A DNA stretch of 51,512 nucleotides from Acidobacteriaceae bacterium (GTDB taxonomy: Bacteria; Acidobacteriota; Terriglobia; Terriglobales; Acidobacteriaceae), in the NCBI GenBank assembly GCA_003134435.1, contig PLBE01000259.1:25190-76701 (forward strand), given 5' to 3'. The translations under genes and the position numbers were made by a program. The notes beneath the pieces were generated by a model, which made no database searches, was not told where the DNA came from, and saw only the letters and a list, made by a program, of their open reading frames with translations. This document shows, piece after piece, positions 37,853 to 46,960 of this stretch. How positions within the stretch are numbered: position 1 is the stretch's first letter; each line of letters begins with the position of its first letter.

Positions 37853-38011
37853 ATGTTGAAACACGTCTGGACGCTGATGCGAGATCTATTCGGGTTCGCC
37901 CGTCAGAACAAGACTTGGTGGATCGTTCCGCTGGTTGTCGTTCTTCTCTTGTTGACGTTGTTCGTGGTAGTTGGGTCGGTCGTGGCTCCTTTCCTCTATC
38001 CCTTGTACTAG
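37853..38011 (+). CDS. DUF5989-like 52-residue membrane peptide
   Basis: Very short gene read directly from the bases: ATG at 37853, TAG ending at 38011, GGAG eight bases upstream of the start. The product begins MLKHVWTLMRDLFGFA, has a WW pair at 22-23, then one transmembrane helix (about 24-44) and ends VVAPFLYPLY. This pattern (amphipathic start, WW, single helix, APF-Y end) matches the small DUF5989 proteins found directly after carbamoyltransferases. It is 21 bases after the carbamoyltransferase and 12 before the SGNH/TPR gene. Likely an inner-membrane partner; the exact role is unknown. Confidence 0.8.
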   Translation: MLKHVWTLMRDLFGFARQNKTWWIVPLVVVLLLLTLFVVVGSVVAPFLYPLY

Positions 38012-38023
38012 ACCGGAGTAACC

Positions 38024-40552
38024 ATGTCTTCAAACGAGCGCAAGCGTGGAACAATCCCCGAATCCGGCAACGACAGGACCATCAAAGCCCAGGAGGACGA
38101 TGCCAGTCCCGCCCAACCGGCAATCCGCGGCTGGAAAAAATGGGCCGTGCGAGCCTGTTTGGCGTTTCTGACCCCCTGCATATTTCTGATGCTCCTCGAG
38201 GGTGGCCTGCGCGTCGTCGGGTACGGATATCCGAGTTCATGCTTCTTGAAGAAGGAAGCCAGCGGGCGAACGTTCTTCATCGAGAATTCGAAATTCGAGC
38301 TGCGATTTTTCCCGCCTGCACTGTTGAGGATTCCAAGTTCCTACACGATACCGGATCGTAAAGACTCCAGCACATACAGAATCTTCGTGATCGGCAGCTC
38401 GGCAGCCGCCGGTTTTCCCGCACCCGCATACGGTTTTTCCCGAATTCTGGAGGTGATTCTTAAAGCAAAATATCCGCAGAGACATTTTGAGATCATCAAC
38501 ACCGCGACGACCGCCATCAATTCGAATGTTGACCTGCCGATCGTGGAGGAGGCCGCCAACCATCAACCCGACCTGTTCGTCATTTATGACGGGCACAACG
38601 AGGTACTCGGTCCATTCGGCCCCGGGACAATGTTTGTACCTTACTCCGGAAGTTTAACGGCGATCCGCTCCACCATCTTCATCAAGTCTACTAAGCTTGG
38701 ACAGTTACTCGAGAACCTTCGTCTTCGCTTGACCAAAGAGAGGACTACCGAGTGGCGGGGCATGGAAATGGTCGTCAAGAATCAATTGCCACATTACGAC
38801 CCGCGTTTGCAAAGCGTGTACTCGCATTTTCAGTCGAATCTCACCGATATGTGCCAGGCTGCGAGCCGCGCAGGCGCCAGGGTGGTCCTCGCCACGCTCG
38901 CCACCAATTTGAAGGATGCCGCGCCATTTGCATCCCTGCACCGCGCGAATCTCTCCGCGGAGCAGCGTCGCCAGTGGGAGGGACAATACCAACGCGGCAT
39001 AGATGCGGAGTCAGAACGCAATTTCGCCACGGCAGTCGTTGCCTACGGGAATGCGGCCAAGATCGATGATCAGTTTGCCGACCTCCAGTTCAGGCTGGCC
39101 CGGTGCTATTCGAGTTTGCGGGATGACTCATCCGCCTTGAAACACTATGTTGAAGCTCGGGACGATGACGCGCTCCGGTTTCGCGCCGATTCTCAAATCA
39201 ACCGGATCATTCGCGATGTGGCGGCATCCGAAAGCACAAAAGGTGTTTCGCTGGTCGATATGGATGAAGTTGCGCAGACAAGCGCCTCGAAAGCCACGCC
39301 TGGTGCCGAACTTTTCTATGACCATGTGCACTTGAATTTCAGCGGCAACTATCTTCTCGCGGAAAAAGTCGGCGAGCAGATCGACGTTCTGCTATCCGGC
39401 TCTGTTAAGAGCACAATCTCCGAGGAAGAATGCGCAAGTCGACTGGCTTTCACCGACTGGGATCGAGGCGCGATTGCGAAAGATTTGCTCCCTCTGCTGC
39501 AGCAGAAGCCCTTCACCAGCCAGTTGAATCACGACGAACAGATTGCCAGACTTAAGCAGCAAATGACGGAACTGCTAGGCAAGGGAACGCCCCAGATCGT
39601 AAGCTCCTCGCGTTTGATGTACGAACAAGCTCTGCAAGGCGCGGAAGCCGACTGGATGCTCCGTAATCAGTACGGAATTCTCCTGGCAGACACTGGCCAT
39701 GCTCCGGAAGCGGTCGAGCAGTTCCGTAGGGTTGTGGCACTCCTTCCTTACCGGTCGTGGCCACACGTGGCATTGGCGCAGGCACTCGCTAAATCCGGCG
39801 AGTCTGGGGCAAACGAACAGTATCAGCAAGCTCTTCGAGCCGATCCGGACTCGCGGAACGCGCACTTGGGTCTCGCCGATCTCCTCATAGTACAAGGCGA
39901 CACGGCGCAAGCTCTGAATCACTACCAGGCCGTTCTCGATCGGAATCCGCAGGATGCCAAAGCGCTGGTCGGCATCGGTTACGCGTGGTTCACGCAAGGA
40001 AAGGATGATCAGGCTGCCGATGCCTACGAACAGGCATTGCAAAGCAACCCGTCCCTGCCCGAGGCCCACTATCGAATCGGCGAACTCTCACTGCGGCAGG
40101 GGTCAATCGGGATGGCGATTTCACACCTGCAAAAGGCTGTGGAGATGGATTTCGCTTACGCCGACGCCCATGTGAAGCTCGGCGAGGCATTTGAGGCGCA
40201 ATCTCAGCCGGAGCTTGCCCTGGAACAGTACCTTACAGCTGCCGCTGTTGACCCCAATCAACTGCAACGCTATTACTCGATGGTTGCAAGTTTACTGAAC
40301 CGCACCGGCAGGCATGGCGCGGCGGAATTGGCTTTAGGGGATGGCTTCTCAGCACAGCACAAATGGAACGAAGCCGCGGCCCACTATGCCGAGGCCGTAA
40401 ACACTGCTCCCAACGTGGCGGAATTTCATTTGCGGTTCGCCACCGCTCTCCATAACCTTGGCCGCGAAAGCCAGGCGCGATCTGAGTTCGCAACCGCCAT
40501 CCGGCTGGACCCAAGAGTAGCGGAAAAAGAGCGACGCCAACTTCCACATTGA
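38024..40552 (+). CDS. Membrane-anchored SGNH hydrolase fused to TPR repeats
   Basis: 842 residues. A polar N-terminal segment is followed by one transmembrane helix (about 42-62). An SGNH/GDSL esterase-like domain occupies about 85-450: FVIGSSAAAG (Ser125/126 as nucleophile block), YDGHNE (Asn192) and DHVHLNFSG (Asp433, His436). The C-terminal half is TPR repeats (about 515-840). The hydrolase domain is itself interrupted by TPR-like sequence near 325-400. SGNH domains here could add or remove acyl or carbamoyl groups. Linked to a carbamoyltransferase and a DUF5989 peptide, the gene suggests modification of an exported or envelope molecule. The fusion layout and cassette are visible; the chemistry is inference. 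Confidence 0.82.
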   Translation: MSSNERKRGTIPESGNDRTIKAQEDDASPAQPAIRGWKKWAVRACLAFLTPCIFLMLLEGGLRVVGYGYPSSCFLKKEASGRTFFIENSKFELRFFPPALLRIPSSYTIPDRKDSSTYRIFVIGSSAAAGFPAPAYGFSRILEVILKAKYPQRHFEIINTATTAINSNVDLPIVEEAANHQPDLFVIYDGHNEVLGPFGPGTMFVPYSGSLTAIRSTIFIKSTKLGQLLENLRLRLTKERTTEWRGMEMVVKNQLPHYDPRLQSVYSHFQSNLTDMCQAASRAGARVVLATLATNLKDAAPFASLHRANLSAEQRRQWEGQYQRGIDAESERNFATAVVAYGNAAKIDDQFADLQFRLARCYSSLRDDSSALKHYVEARDDDALRFRADSQINRIIRDVAASESTKGVSLVDMDEVAQTSASKATPGAELFYDHVHLNFSGNYLLAEKVGEQIDVLLSGSVKSTISEEECASRLAFTDWDRGAIAKDLLPLLQQKPFTSQLNHDEQIARLKQQMTELLGKGTPQIVSSSRLMYEQALQGAEADWMLRNQYGILLADTGHAPEAVEQFRRVVALLPYRSWPHVALAQALAKSGESGANEQYQQALRADPDSRNAHLGLADLLIVQGDTAQALNHYQAVLDRNPQDAKALVGIGYAWFTQGKDDQAADAYEQALQSNPSLPEAHYRIGELSLRQGSIGMAISHLQKAVEMDFAYADAHVKLGEAFEAQSQPELALEQYLTAAAVDPNQLQRYYSMVASLLNRTGRHGAAELALGDGFSAQHKWNEAAAHYAEAVNTAPNVAEFHLRFATALHNLGRESQARSEFATAIRLDPRVAEKERRQLPH

Positions 40553-40628
40553 TGAACCCGGGCACGCCGGACGAAATTTCAACGAACGGGTGAACGCCGA
40601 ATACGGATTCCATTTGCAGAGTAGTTCG

Positions 40629-41666
40629 TCAACGTCCAGACTCTGGCGCGACGGTATAAAACCGGTATCGATATTTCCATTTGTGCGACCTGCCGGGTTC
40701 AATCCTCATACTGATGAATGCTTCTGGCGCCAACACCGTTCGAATCGACCAGAACACCATCTTCGCGAGGGGCTGATCGCCTGAGATTTGCACGCCCGCC
40801 CCGGTCTTATGATTCTCGACCGTGATTTTGTAATCCTTCGCGCCCCCGTTGAATCCCTCCAGTGGGCTATAGAAAACATCGTCATTCTTCAATGTCTTGA
40901 GTAACACGAGGCGATGGCCGCGGATTTCGGCGAATCCATCGAGATTCGCTGTTGCTTTGGGAACGAAGGGAAAGGTGACGGCAAAATCAGGGCCCGGCGC
41001 CTGCTGATCCATCACTAGAAAGTTATGATCGTACACGCTCGTCTCGATCACCTTTCGTCCGGTGTTGGTTAACCTGTGTTCCAGAATCATCTCGGGCTTG
41101 TTTCTTGCGAGACGTACAGTTTTGCGATAGACATAGCTGTATCCCGACCCACAATCGACTTCCTGAACGAACTCAATCCAGTCGCCGCCACTCCGCACTG
41201 TCCAGGTACCGGAACTCAGTATCTTGTAGTTTTGGAAGGAACTGTAATTCGGTTCCTGCGGCTTTTGCAGAATCCCGACCCCGATTTTGCAAAAGCCGTC
41301 TCCTCCCTTCGCGTCAAGGTATCCCAGCGAGGTTCCGTCCGGGGACATGAACTCCTCTACCGGTCCGCTGGCTGCGCCGTTCGCTCCGGCAACAACCTCT
41401 TCCCCCAATTCAATATCTGGCAAATCAGGATTGAACTTCTGGAAGAACGGTCCGAAGTAACTGTGGCCTTTGTAGTCCAGACTCGCAATTACGCCCGACC
41501 AGTCGAACCGCGTCCCTCGGTAATATCCCCTTTTTATGTCGGGGAGATAAACCTTCGCACGCAACAGTCCATTGGAGAGATCAGTCTGTGGGTACGATTG
41601 CGCTTTCATCGGAATAACAGAAATCGCTACCATGATGATGCTCAGAATGCGGCTCGTTCTTACCAT
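40629..41666 (-). CDS. Secreted beta-sandwich protein of unknown function, mutarotase-like
   Basis: About 345 residues with a clear signal peptide (MVRTSRILSIIMVAI start, ending near MKAQS). The rest is beta-rich and resembles galactose-mutarotase-like or carbohydrate-binding supersandwich folds (GTRFDWSGVIASLDYKGHSYFGP; LEHRLTNTGRKVIETSVYDHNF). I do not recognise a named family or a confirmed catalytic set. ATG 41666 is preferred to the TTG/ATG choices upstream because it directly precedes the leader. It is alone on the minus strand between two plus-strand units. Similar proteins are annotated as hypothetical in Acidobacteriota; sugar epimerisation or binding is only a suggestion. Confidence 0.65.
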   Translation of the reverse strand: MVRTSRILSIIMVAISVIPMKAQSYPQTDLSNGLLRAKVYLPDIKRGYYRGTRFDWSGVIASLDYKGHSYFGPFFQKFNPDLPDIELGEEVVAGANGAASGPVEEFMSPDGTSLGYLDAKGGDGFCKIGVGILQKPQEPNYSSFQNYKILSSGTWTVRSGGDWIEFVQEVDCGSGYSYVYRKTVRLARNKPEMILEHRLTNTGRKVIETSVYDHNFLVMDQQAPGPDFAVTFPFVPKATANLDGFAEIRGHRLVLLKTLKNDDVFYSPLEGFNGGAKDYKITVENHKTGAGVQISGDQPLAKMVFWSIRTVLAPEAFISMRIEPGRSHKWKYRYRFYTVAPESGR

Positions 41667-41840
41667 ATTGTCCGAATCATACAACCGTAGCCAATCCATA
41701 GCGCGACATCAGCGAGACCCTCGACAACGCAAAAACAGAAAGATTCTCTCAATTGCCGCCCTTGCCTGCTGACTCTTTTCTTTGAATCGGCAACCACATT
41801 GCTTATAGAAGTTCGTGCCCTCGTGAGCTATGTTCTTACC

Positions 41841-43502
41841 ATGAGACCTGCGCAACCGGCGTGGAGACGCGCCTCGGCACCCACCCTGAGCCTCGCTCTC
41901 GTCCTGTTGAGCATGGGAGGCAGCAGGGCTTGGGCGGCTGACAGGGCTTCGTCTTCTATTCAAATCCAGGCGGACAGTCGAGATGCAGCCAAGCCTCTCA
42001 AACACTTCTGGAGCACCACCGTTGGCGCCGGCCGAGCAAACGAGGGTCTTCGCGCCAGTTGGCAAGAGCAGTTGCACACGGCGGTCGAGAATGGCGGCTT
42101 CCGCTACGTGAGATTCCACGGACTCTTTCACGATGACATGTTCGTATACCACGAAGAGAAAGGCGTCCCCGTTTACAACTTCCAATACATCGACGATCTC
42201 TTCGACCGCATGCTGCAAAATGGCGTGCGACCATTTGTTGAACTCGGATTCTCGCCATCCGACATGGTCACGCGAAAAGCCAGCACGGGATTTTGGTGGA
42301 AAGGAAATGGCACTCCTCCATCGGACTACAACAAGTGGGCGGAACTGGTCCGTCATTTCACCGACCACTGCATTCAGCGCTATGGACTGGAGGAAGTCCG
42401 CAGCTGGTACTTTGAAGTGTGGAACGAGCCGAACCTCGACAACGGCTTTTTCACCGGTACGCAGGCGCAGTATTTCGATTTGTATAAAATCACAGCCCAG
42501 ACTCTCAAGCAGGTGGACCCGCAGTTGCGCGTTGGCGGTCCCGCGACCAGCAATTTTTTTGTTCCGGACGACGTAGTCAAGAAAGCCGAGGCTACGCCGG
42601 GCGCCGATCTGCTCAACCTACCCTGGCATCCGATCTGGATCGAAGATTTCTTCGCGTATTGCCAGAAAAATGATCTGCCCGTCGATTTCCTCTCGACCCA
42701 CCCTTATCCTTCCGATTTCACCGTCCACGGCCAGAGCTTGCATCGCGGAGTCAATTCGACACGCGACGATCTGCGACTCCTCCGCAAAATGGTGGATGCC
42801 AGTCCCTTCCCCCACGCGGAGATTCATTTGACGGAGTGGAGTTCGAGCTCCTCGAGCCGCGATCATACTCATGATTCCCTGCCCGCGGCCGCCTTTGTCG
42901 TGAAGTGCAACCTGGATTCAATCGGATTGGTGGACTCATTGTCCTACTGGACTTTCACCGATGTATTCGAAGAGCAAGGGGCGGGCGACACGATGTTCCA
43001 CGGCGGCTTCGGGATGATCAATTACCAGGGTATTCCCAAGCCGGTTTTTCATGCCTATAGATTCTTGAATGCACTCGGTGACGAAATGCTCCGCCAAACG
43101 GACGGCGCAATCGTTACCCGCGATACCAAGTCCGGACATCTGGTGGCGCTGGCTTACAACTATCCAACTGAGGTTCTTTACGCTCTGCCGGGCACAGGGT
43201 CACTCGCGGAAGCCGATGCCTTGGCTGCGACCGGAAGCGCAAGACCACTGTCGATCTTTTTTTCTGGATTGCCGCCCAACGCTCCTGTTCTGATCGAGAC
43301 TCTGGACAAGAAACACGGAAATGCCACCGAAGCGTGGAAAGAAATCGGTCAGTCCGCCACTCCAACCCGGGAACAAACTGAAGCGCTACGCAAAGCGGCA
43401 TGGGCAACGAAGTCGGAGCTGCTCCATGCCGATGATGCCGGGCGCTTGACCATCGAACGAAAGCTCGAAGCATGGTCGCTCGTATTAGTTCGCCAGCTAT
43501 AG
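41841..43502 (+). CDS. GH39 beta-xylosidase-like enzyme
   Basis: About 553 residues with a signal peptide ending in AWA near residue 33. The GH39 TIM barrel shows GFRYVRFHGLF, the acid/base motif FEVWNEPN (Glu196) and the nucleophile motif IHLTEWSSS (Glu332), followed by a beta-sandwich. GH39 enzymes release beta-xylose, alpha-L-iduronate or, in some groups, alpha-L-arabinose; the VWNEPN-TEWS pairing fits beta-xylosidases. ATG 41841 is chosen because it opens the leader peptide; an in-frame start at 41799 would add 14 residues. First gene of the right-hand plus-strand run. Confidence 0.88.
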   Translation: MRPAQPAWRRASAPTLSLALVLLSMGGSRAWAADRASSSIQIQADSRDAAKPLKHFWSTTVGAGRANEGLRASWQEQLHTAVENGGFRYVRFHGLFHDDMFVYHEEKGVPVYNFQYIDDLFDRMLQNGVRPFVELGFSPSDMVTRKASTGFWWKGNGTPPSDYNKWAELVRHFTDHCIQRYGLEEVRSWYFEVWNEPNLDNGFFTGTQAQYFDLYKITAQTLKQVDPQLRVGGPATSNFFVPDDVVKKAEATPGADLLNLPWHPIWIEDFFAYCQKNDLPVDFLSTHPYPSDFTVHGQSLHRGVNSTRDDLRLLRKMVDASPFPHAEIHLTEWSSSSSSRDHTHDSLPAAAFVVKCNLDSIGLVDSLSYWTFTDVFEEQGAGDTMFHGGFGMINYQGIPKPVFHAYRFLNALGDEMLRQTDGAIVTRDTKSGHLVALAYNYPTEVLYALPGTGSLAEADALAATGSARPLSIFFSGLPPNAPVLIETLDKKHGNATEAWKEIGQSATPTREQTEALRKAAWATKSELLHADDAGRLTIERKLEAWSLVLVRQL

Positions 43503-43548
43503 GAAGCTGAAACTGCTCAAGACGAAGCTGCTTCGCCCTCGGAGGATC

Positions 43549-45531
43549 ATGCCAACGCTGCGAATCGCCGCTTCCGCTCAAGCAAGTCTCGCTCGCTGGA
43601 CGTCTCGGATCATTGCCGCCCTTGTTCTGGCCTGCGCTTTGTCACCAAGCGCTGGGGCCGCTGATGCACCACGACACTTTTCGCTTGCGCTCGGGCCTAA
43701 CGACGTGATCGCTACCGGCAACGATTGGATTTCGCTGCCGACTATACGCGCAGACAACGGCGCGCTGACAAACTTCAATGTCCTCTCCATGCGCGACCGG
43801 GGCCTGCTGCAGGTCGATGGCGAGCGCAGCACTCCTGCACTCGAACCCTATTTCATGGCCGATGGGAAGCGGCTGTCTTTCCTGAATCCGGCGTGGGACC
43901 TGATCGAGTACTGGATCCCAGTGGCCCACCTCATCGTCAACGGCATGGACGCGACTATCACGTATTGCGCCCCGCCCGGCGCCCATGGCGCGTTCATTTC
44001 CATGAGGCTTACGAACCTTTCGGCGAAGGCCGTACCCGTGGGCCTGGGCCTGAAAGCTTCGTGGGGCTCCCTGAGCCGAGTCACCTATACTCCGGTCGTG
44101 CTCCGCGGGGACCGCGCCATTGTCGGCGCGCCATGGGAAAAGGCCGCGCAGGACTTCACCTTCGTCACTTCCGATACCCATTTCGCCTGGTCGATATACT
44201 ATCCCGGCTCTGAGGGAAAGGTCAGCGCGCCGCCGCTGTCGATCTCGCCCGCGCTCGATGCCCAGCGTGAGGTGGCCCTCCTCGCCCCCGGAGAGACTGC
44301 GGAAGCACGTTTCGTATTGGGTGTTGGGTTGGAGGAGTACAGCGCTTCGCAAGCCGCTAACGTTCTTGATAACTCGATCGACCGCGGCGGCATCGATGCC
44401 ATCGTCGAGCAGACCGCAGCCTGGTGCCGCGCCCGCACTCGCACTACGGGCCAGCCCGATCTCGACCTGATCATGAATCGCAATTTTCTTTTCACATCCT
44501 TATGTGCCTGGGGCCGAGCTATCGACACCGAGCAACTGGCCGGTGTCACCTCGCGGAGTCCGCGCTATTACGTCTCCGCCGCTTATTGGGACCGTGATGC
44601 CATGCTTTGGAGTTTCCCCGGCCTGCTCGACTCCGACAGACAACGGGCTCGCGACGCACTGGAATACGCCCTCACCACCCAACTCCGCAATGCCGGCACC
44701 CACAGTCGTTTCATCGACGGCGTTATTCTCGAAGACGGATTTGAGCTGGACGAAGCGGCCGCGCCCATCCTCGCTATGGGCCAATACATCCAGCGAACGA
44801 ACGAAGATGCGTTTTTCACGCGGCACCGCGAGGCCTTGATCAAACTCTTCGACCGCATCGTCGAACATCTCGATCCCGCGACCGGCCTCTACTGGACCCT
44901 CCAAGACGCGCAGGACCAGTACAGAAAGCAGCAATTCAACACCTACAATAACGTGCTGGTGTGGAGGACCATGCTCGACCTCTCCGCCATGCTGGAGCGC
45001 TTCATGGATCCCGTCAAAGCACGCGAACTGAAGGAGCGCGCGGAGTCGCTGCACGCGGCCATTATGAAGTACAGCATTTCCGCCGGCGCTCCCGGCGCCA
45101 GCGGCGCGGTCTTTGTTAGCGCGACCGATGGCAGCACGCCCATCTTCGCCGACGTTCCCCCCGGTTCGCTGATGAAATTGCCGGCGCCCGGTTTTGTGAC
45201 GGAATCCGATCCGGTTTTTGTTCGCACTTACGAGTGGCTCCATTCGAAGAATTACAAGTGGTCTTACTTCGACCAGCCTTATGGCTTGCCGGGAAGTTAT
45301 CGTCTTCCCTTCTCCCCGGTGTGGACCGTCGCCGACCATTTGGGTCTGAAGGCCGGACGCGAGCAGGCCCTCAAAATACTTCGCGCCAGCGCGTGGGATG
45401 GAGGAATCTTTACCGAGGGAGTCAATCCCTCGACCGCCGTGATGGACTACGACGGCCGCGCCTTCGCTACGGCAGCGGGTTATATGGCGCACGCAATCTG
45501 CAAGTCGTTCTGCATTGATTCGAAAAAGTGA
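43549..45531 (+). CDS. Unassigned six-hairpin glycosidase-like protein
   Basis: 660 residues with a signal peptide ending near AGAAD. An N-terminal beta-supersandwich (about 40-290) precedes an (alpha/alpha)6 barrel. The segment RYYVSAAYWDRDAMLWSF (Asp348 and Asp350 in the middle) is the usual first-helix motif of six-hairpin glycosidases, and EDGFELDEAAAP gives further acidic candidates. The layout resembles GH15, GH78, GH125 or amylo-glucosidase relatives, but I cannot place it in a family. GGAGGATC precedes the ATG. It is 46 bases after the GH39 gene, so a shared substrate is likely. Confidence 0.68.
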   Translation: MPTLRIAASAQASLARWTSRIIAALVLACALSPSAGAADAPRHFSLALGPNDVIATGNDWISLPTIRADNGALTNFNVLSMRDRGLLQVDGERSTPALEPYFMADGKRLSFLNPAWDLIEYWIPVAHLIVNGMDATITYCAPPGAHGAFISMRLTNLSAKAVPVGLGLKASWGSLSRVTYTPVVLRGDRAIVGAPWEKAAQDFTFVTSDTHFAWSIYYPGSEGKVSAPPLSISPALDAQREVALLAPGETAEARFVLGVGLEEYSASQAANVLDNSIDRGGIDAIVEQTAAWCRARTRTTGQPDLDLIMNRNFLFTSLCAWGRAIDTEQLAGVTSRSPRYYVSAAYWDRDAMLWSFPGLLDSDRQRARDALEYALTTQLRNAGTHSRFIDGVILEDGFELDEAAAPILAMGQYIQRTNEDAFFTRHREALIKLFDRIVEHLDPATGLYWTLQDAQDQYRKQQFNTYNNVLVWRTMLDLSAMLERFMDPVKARELKERAESLHAAIMKYSISAGAPGASGAVFVSATDGSTPIFADVPPGSLMKLPAPGFVTESDPVFVRTYEWLHSKNYKWSYFDQPYGLPGSYRLPFSPVWTVADHLGLKAGREQALKILRASAWDGGIFTEGVNPSTAVMDYDGRAFATAAGYMAHAICKSFCIDSKK

Positions 45532-45551
45532 AACGGTACCCACGACTTCTT

Positions 45552-45558
45552 GGAGGTG
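45552..45558 (+). promoter_or_regulatory. Ribosome binding site deciding the esterase start
   Basis: GGAGGTG eight bases before the ATG at 45567; it removes an apparent overlap with the upstream gene that a GTG/ATG at 45528 would give. Confidence 0.7.
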
Positions 45559-45566
45559 TTTTGCAC

Positions 45567-46844
45567 ATGATTCGAAAATTCAACCCGCTCATGCTCGTTT
45601 GCACGCTGTTCCTGGCGATTGCCGCTTCTGCCCAGAATCTTCCCTCGGCAAAGCCTGAAACCGTCGGCCTTTCGGCCGAGCGCCTCGAACGCATCAGTAC
45701 CGCCGTGCAAAAGAGCATTGATGACAAGCGCCTTGCTGGTGCCGTCACCCTTGTCGTTCGTCACGGTCGTATCGCATGGTTCAAGGCGCAAGGTATGCAG
45801 GACCGCGAAGCCGCGAAGCCCATGCAGCCGGATACTATCTTCCGTATCTGCTCCATGAGCAAGCCCATCACTAGCGTCGCGGTCATGATGCTGTATGAGG
45901 AAGGCCGCTTCAGGCTGGAAGATCCCATCTCGAAATATCTTCCGGAATTTAAGAACCCGAGTATCCTGGTGAAACCCGCAGGCGGCGCGTCCTACACCAT
46001 TCCCGCTTCGCATGAAATCACCATCCGTGATCTGTTGCGCCACACTTCCGGTATCACCTACAACTGGAATCTCGATTTGGGTCCGACGTACAAGGAGGCT
46101 AACGTTGCTCACGGCATGCTTCCCTACGACGGAACCATCGGCGACAGCGTCGAACGCCTTGCCAAGCTTCCGCTTCTATTTAACCCCGGCGAACACTGGG
46201 AATACGGCTTGAGCGTTGATGTCCTCGGCCGTCTTGTCGAAGTCGTCTCCGGCAAGACCTTCGACGAATTCCTGCGTACCCGGATTTTCGAGCCACTGGG
46301 AATGAAGGACACATCCTTCTACCCACCAGACAACAAACTCGACCGCCTTGCCACCGCCTACACCTACTATCCCGACAAAGGCTTGAACCGTTTCCCCGAC
46401 ACCCCGATCACCGAGGGACCATTCACATATTCCGCCGACTATCCCTACAAGGGTGCGAAGAAGCTTTTCTCCGGAGGAGCCGGTCTCACCTCCACCGCGA
46501 TGGACTATGCTCGTTTTTGCCAGATGATGCTTGACGGCGGAAAGCTCGGAGATGTCCGGCTCCTAAGCCGCAAATCGGTCGAACTCATGACTCATGACCA
46601 GTTGGGAAAAATTGCGCCCGACAATGCCTTTGGCCTTGGTTTCGGAATTGATGGCGTGAAAACTCCGCCTGCGGAGATCGGTACCCCGGGAGAATTCAAC
46701 TGGGGCGGATTCTTTTACACAGCCTTTTCCGTGGACCCCAAAGAGCAGATGATTGTCGTTTTCATGGGACAACTGCATCCTGCGGGCGATCTTTCACTGG
46801 ATCATCAGATCCACGATCTTGCCTATCAGGCCATTATCGATTGA
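45567..46844 (+). CDS. Exported serine beta-lactamase-family hydrolase (esterase-like)
   Basis: 425 residues with a signal peptide ending ASAQ near 23. The class C beta-lactamase / penicillin-binding-protein fold is shown by the SxxK nucleophile motif SMSK (Ser96, Lys99), by HTSGITYNW near 170 and by the C-terminal FNWGGFFYT strand in place of KTG. This subgroup usually hydrolyses carboxylic esters such as acetyl groups and not lactams. Within a glycosidase run it could deacylate plant polysaccharides. Upstream is the six-hairpin gene, 35 bases away. Specificity is not visible from sequence. Confidence 0.85.
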   Translation: MIRKFNPLMLVCTLFLAIAASAQNLPSAKPETVGLSAERLERISTAVQKSIDDKRLAGAVTLVVRHGRIAWFKAQGMQDREAAKPMQPDTIFRICSMSKPITSVAVMMLYEEGRFRLEDPISKYLPEFKNPSILVKPAGGASYTIPASHEITIRDLLRHTSGITYNWNLDLGPTYKEANVAHGMLPYDGTIGDSVERLAKLPLLFNPGEHWEYGLSVDVLGRLVEVVSGKTFDEFLRTRIFEPLGMKDTSFYPPDNKLDRLATAYTYYPDKGLNRFPDTPITEGPFTYSADYPYKGAKKLFSGGAGLTSTAMDYARFCQMMLDGGKLGDVRLLSRKSVELMTHDQLGKIAPDNAFGLGFGIDGVKTPPAEIGTPGEFNWGGFFYTAFSVDPKEQMIVVFMGQLHPAGDLSLDHQIHDLAYQAIID

Positions 46845-46960
46845 AGAAGAGCGAGGGCCAGAGTCACTGAATTCCGAGCCGCACAGAATCACAGGCATCC
46901 TGAGAAAACCTGGTCACATTGTCATAGTCTTAGACACGTCTACTAGCTAACATCGCTTTG

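Noticed and set aside
43255-43266. Run of T residues in the GH39 gene as a possible frameshift site
   Set aside because: The frame continues normally through it to a sensible C-terminus; no second frame product is evident.
44500-45543. Long antisense frame (347 codons) inside the six-hairpin gene
   Set aside because: Runs opposite a protein with a signal peptide and motifs; its product has no domain and the length is expected by chance at this base composition.
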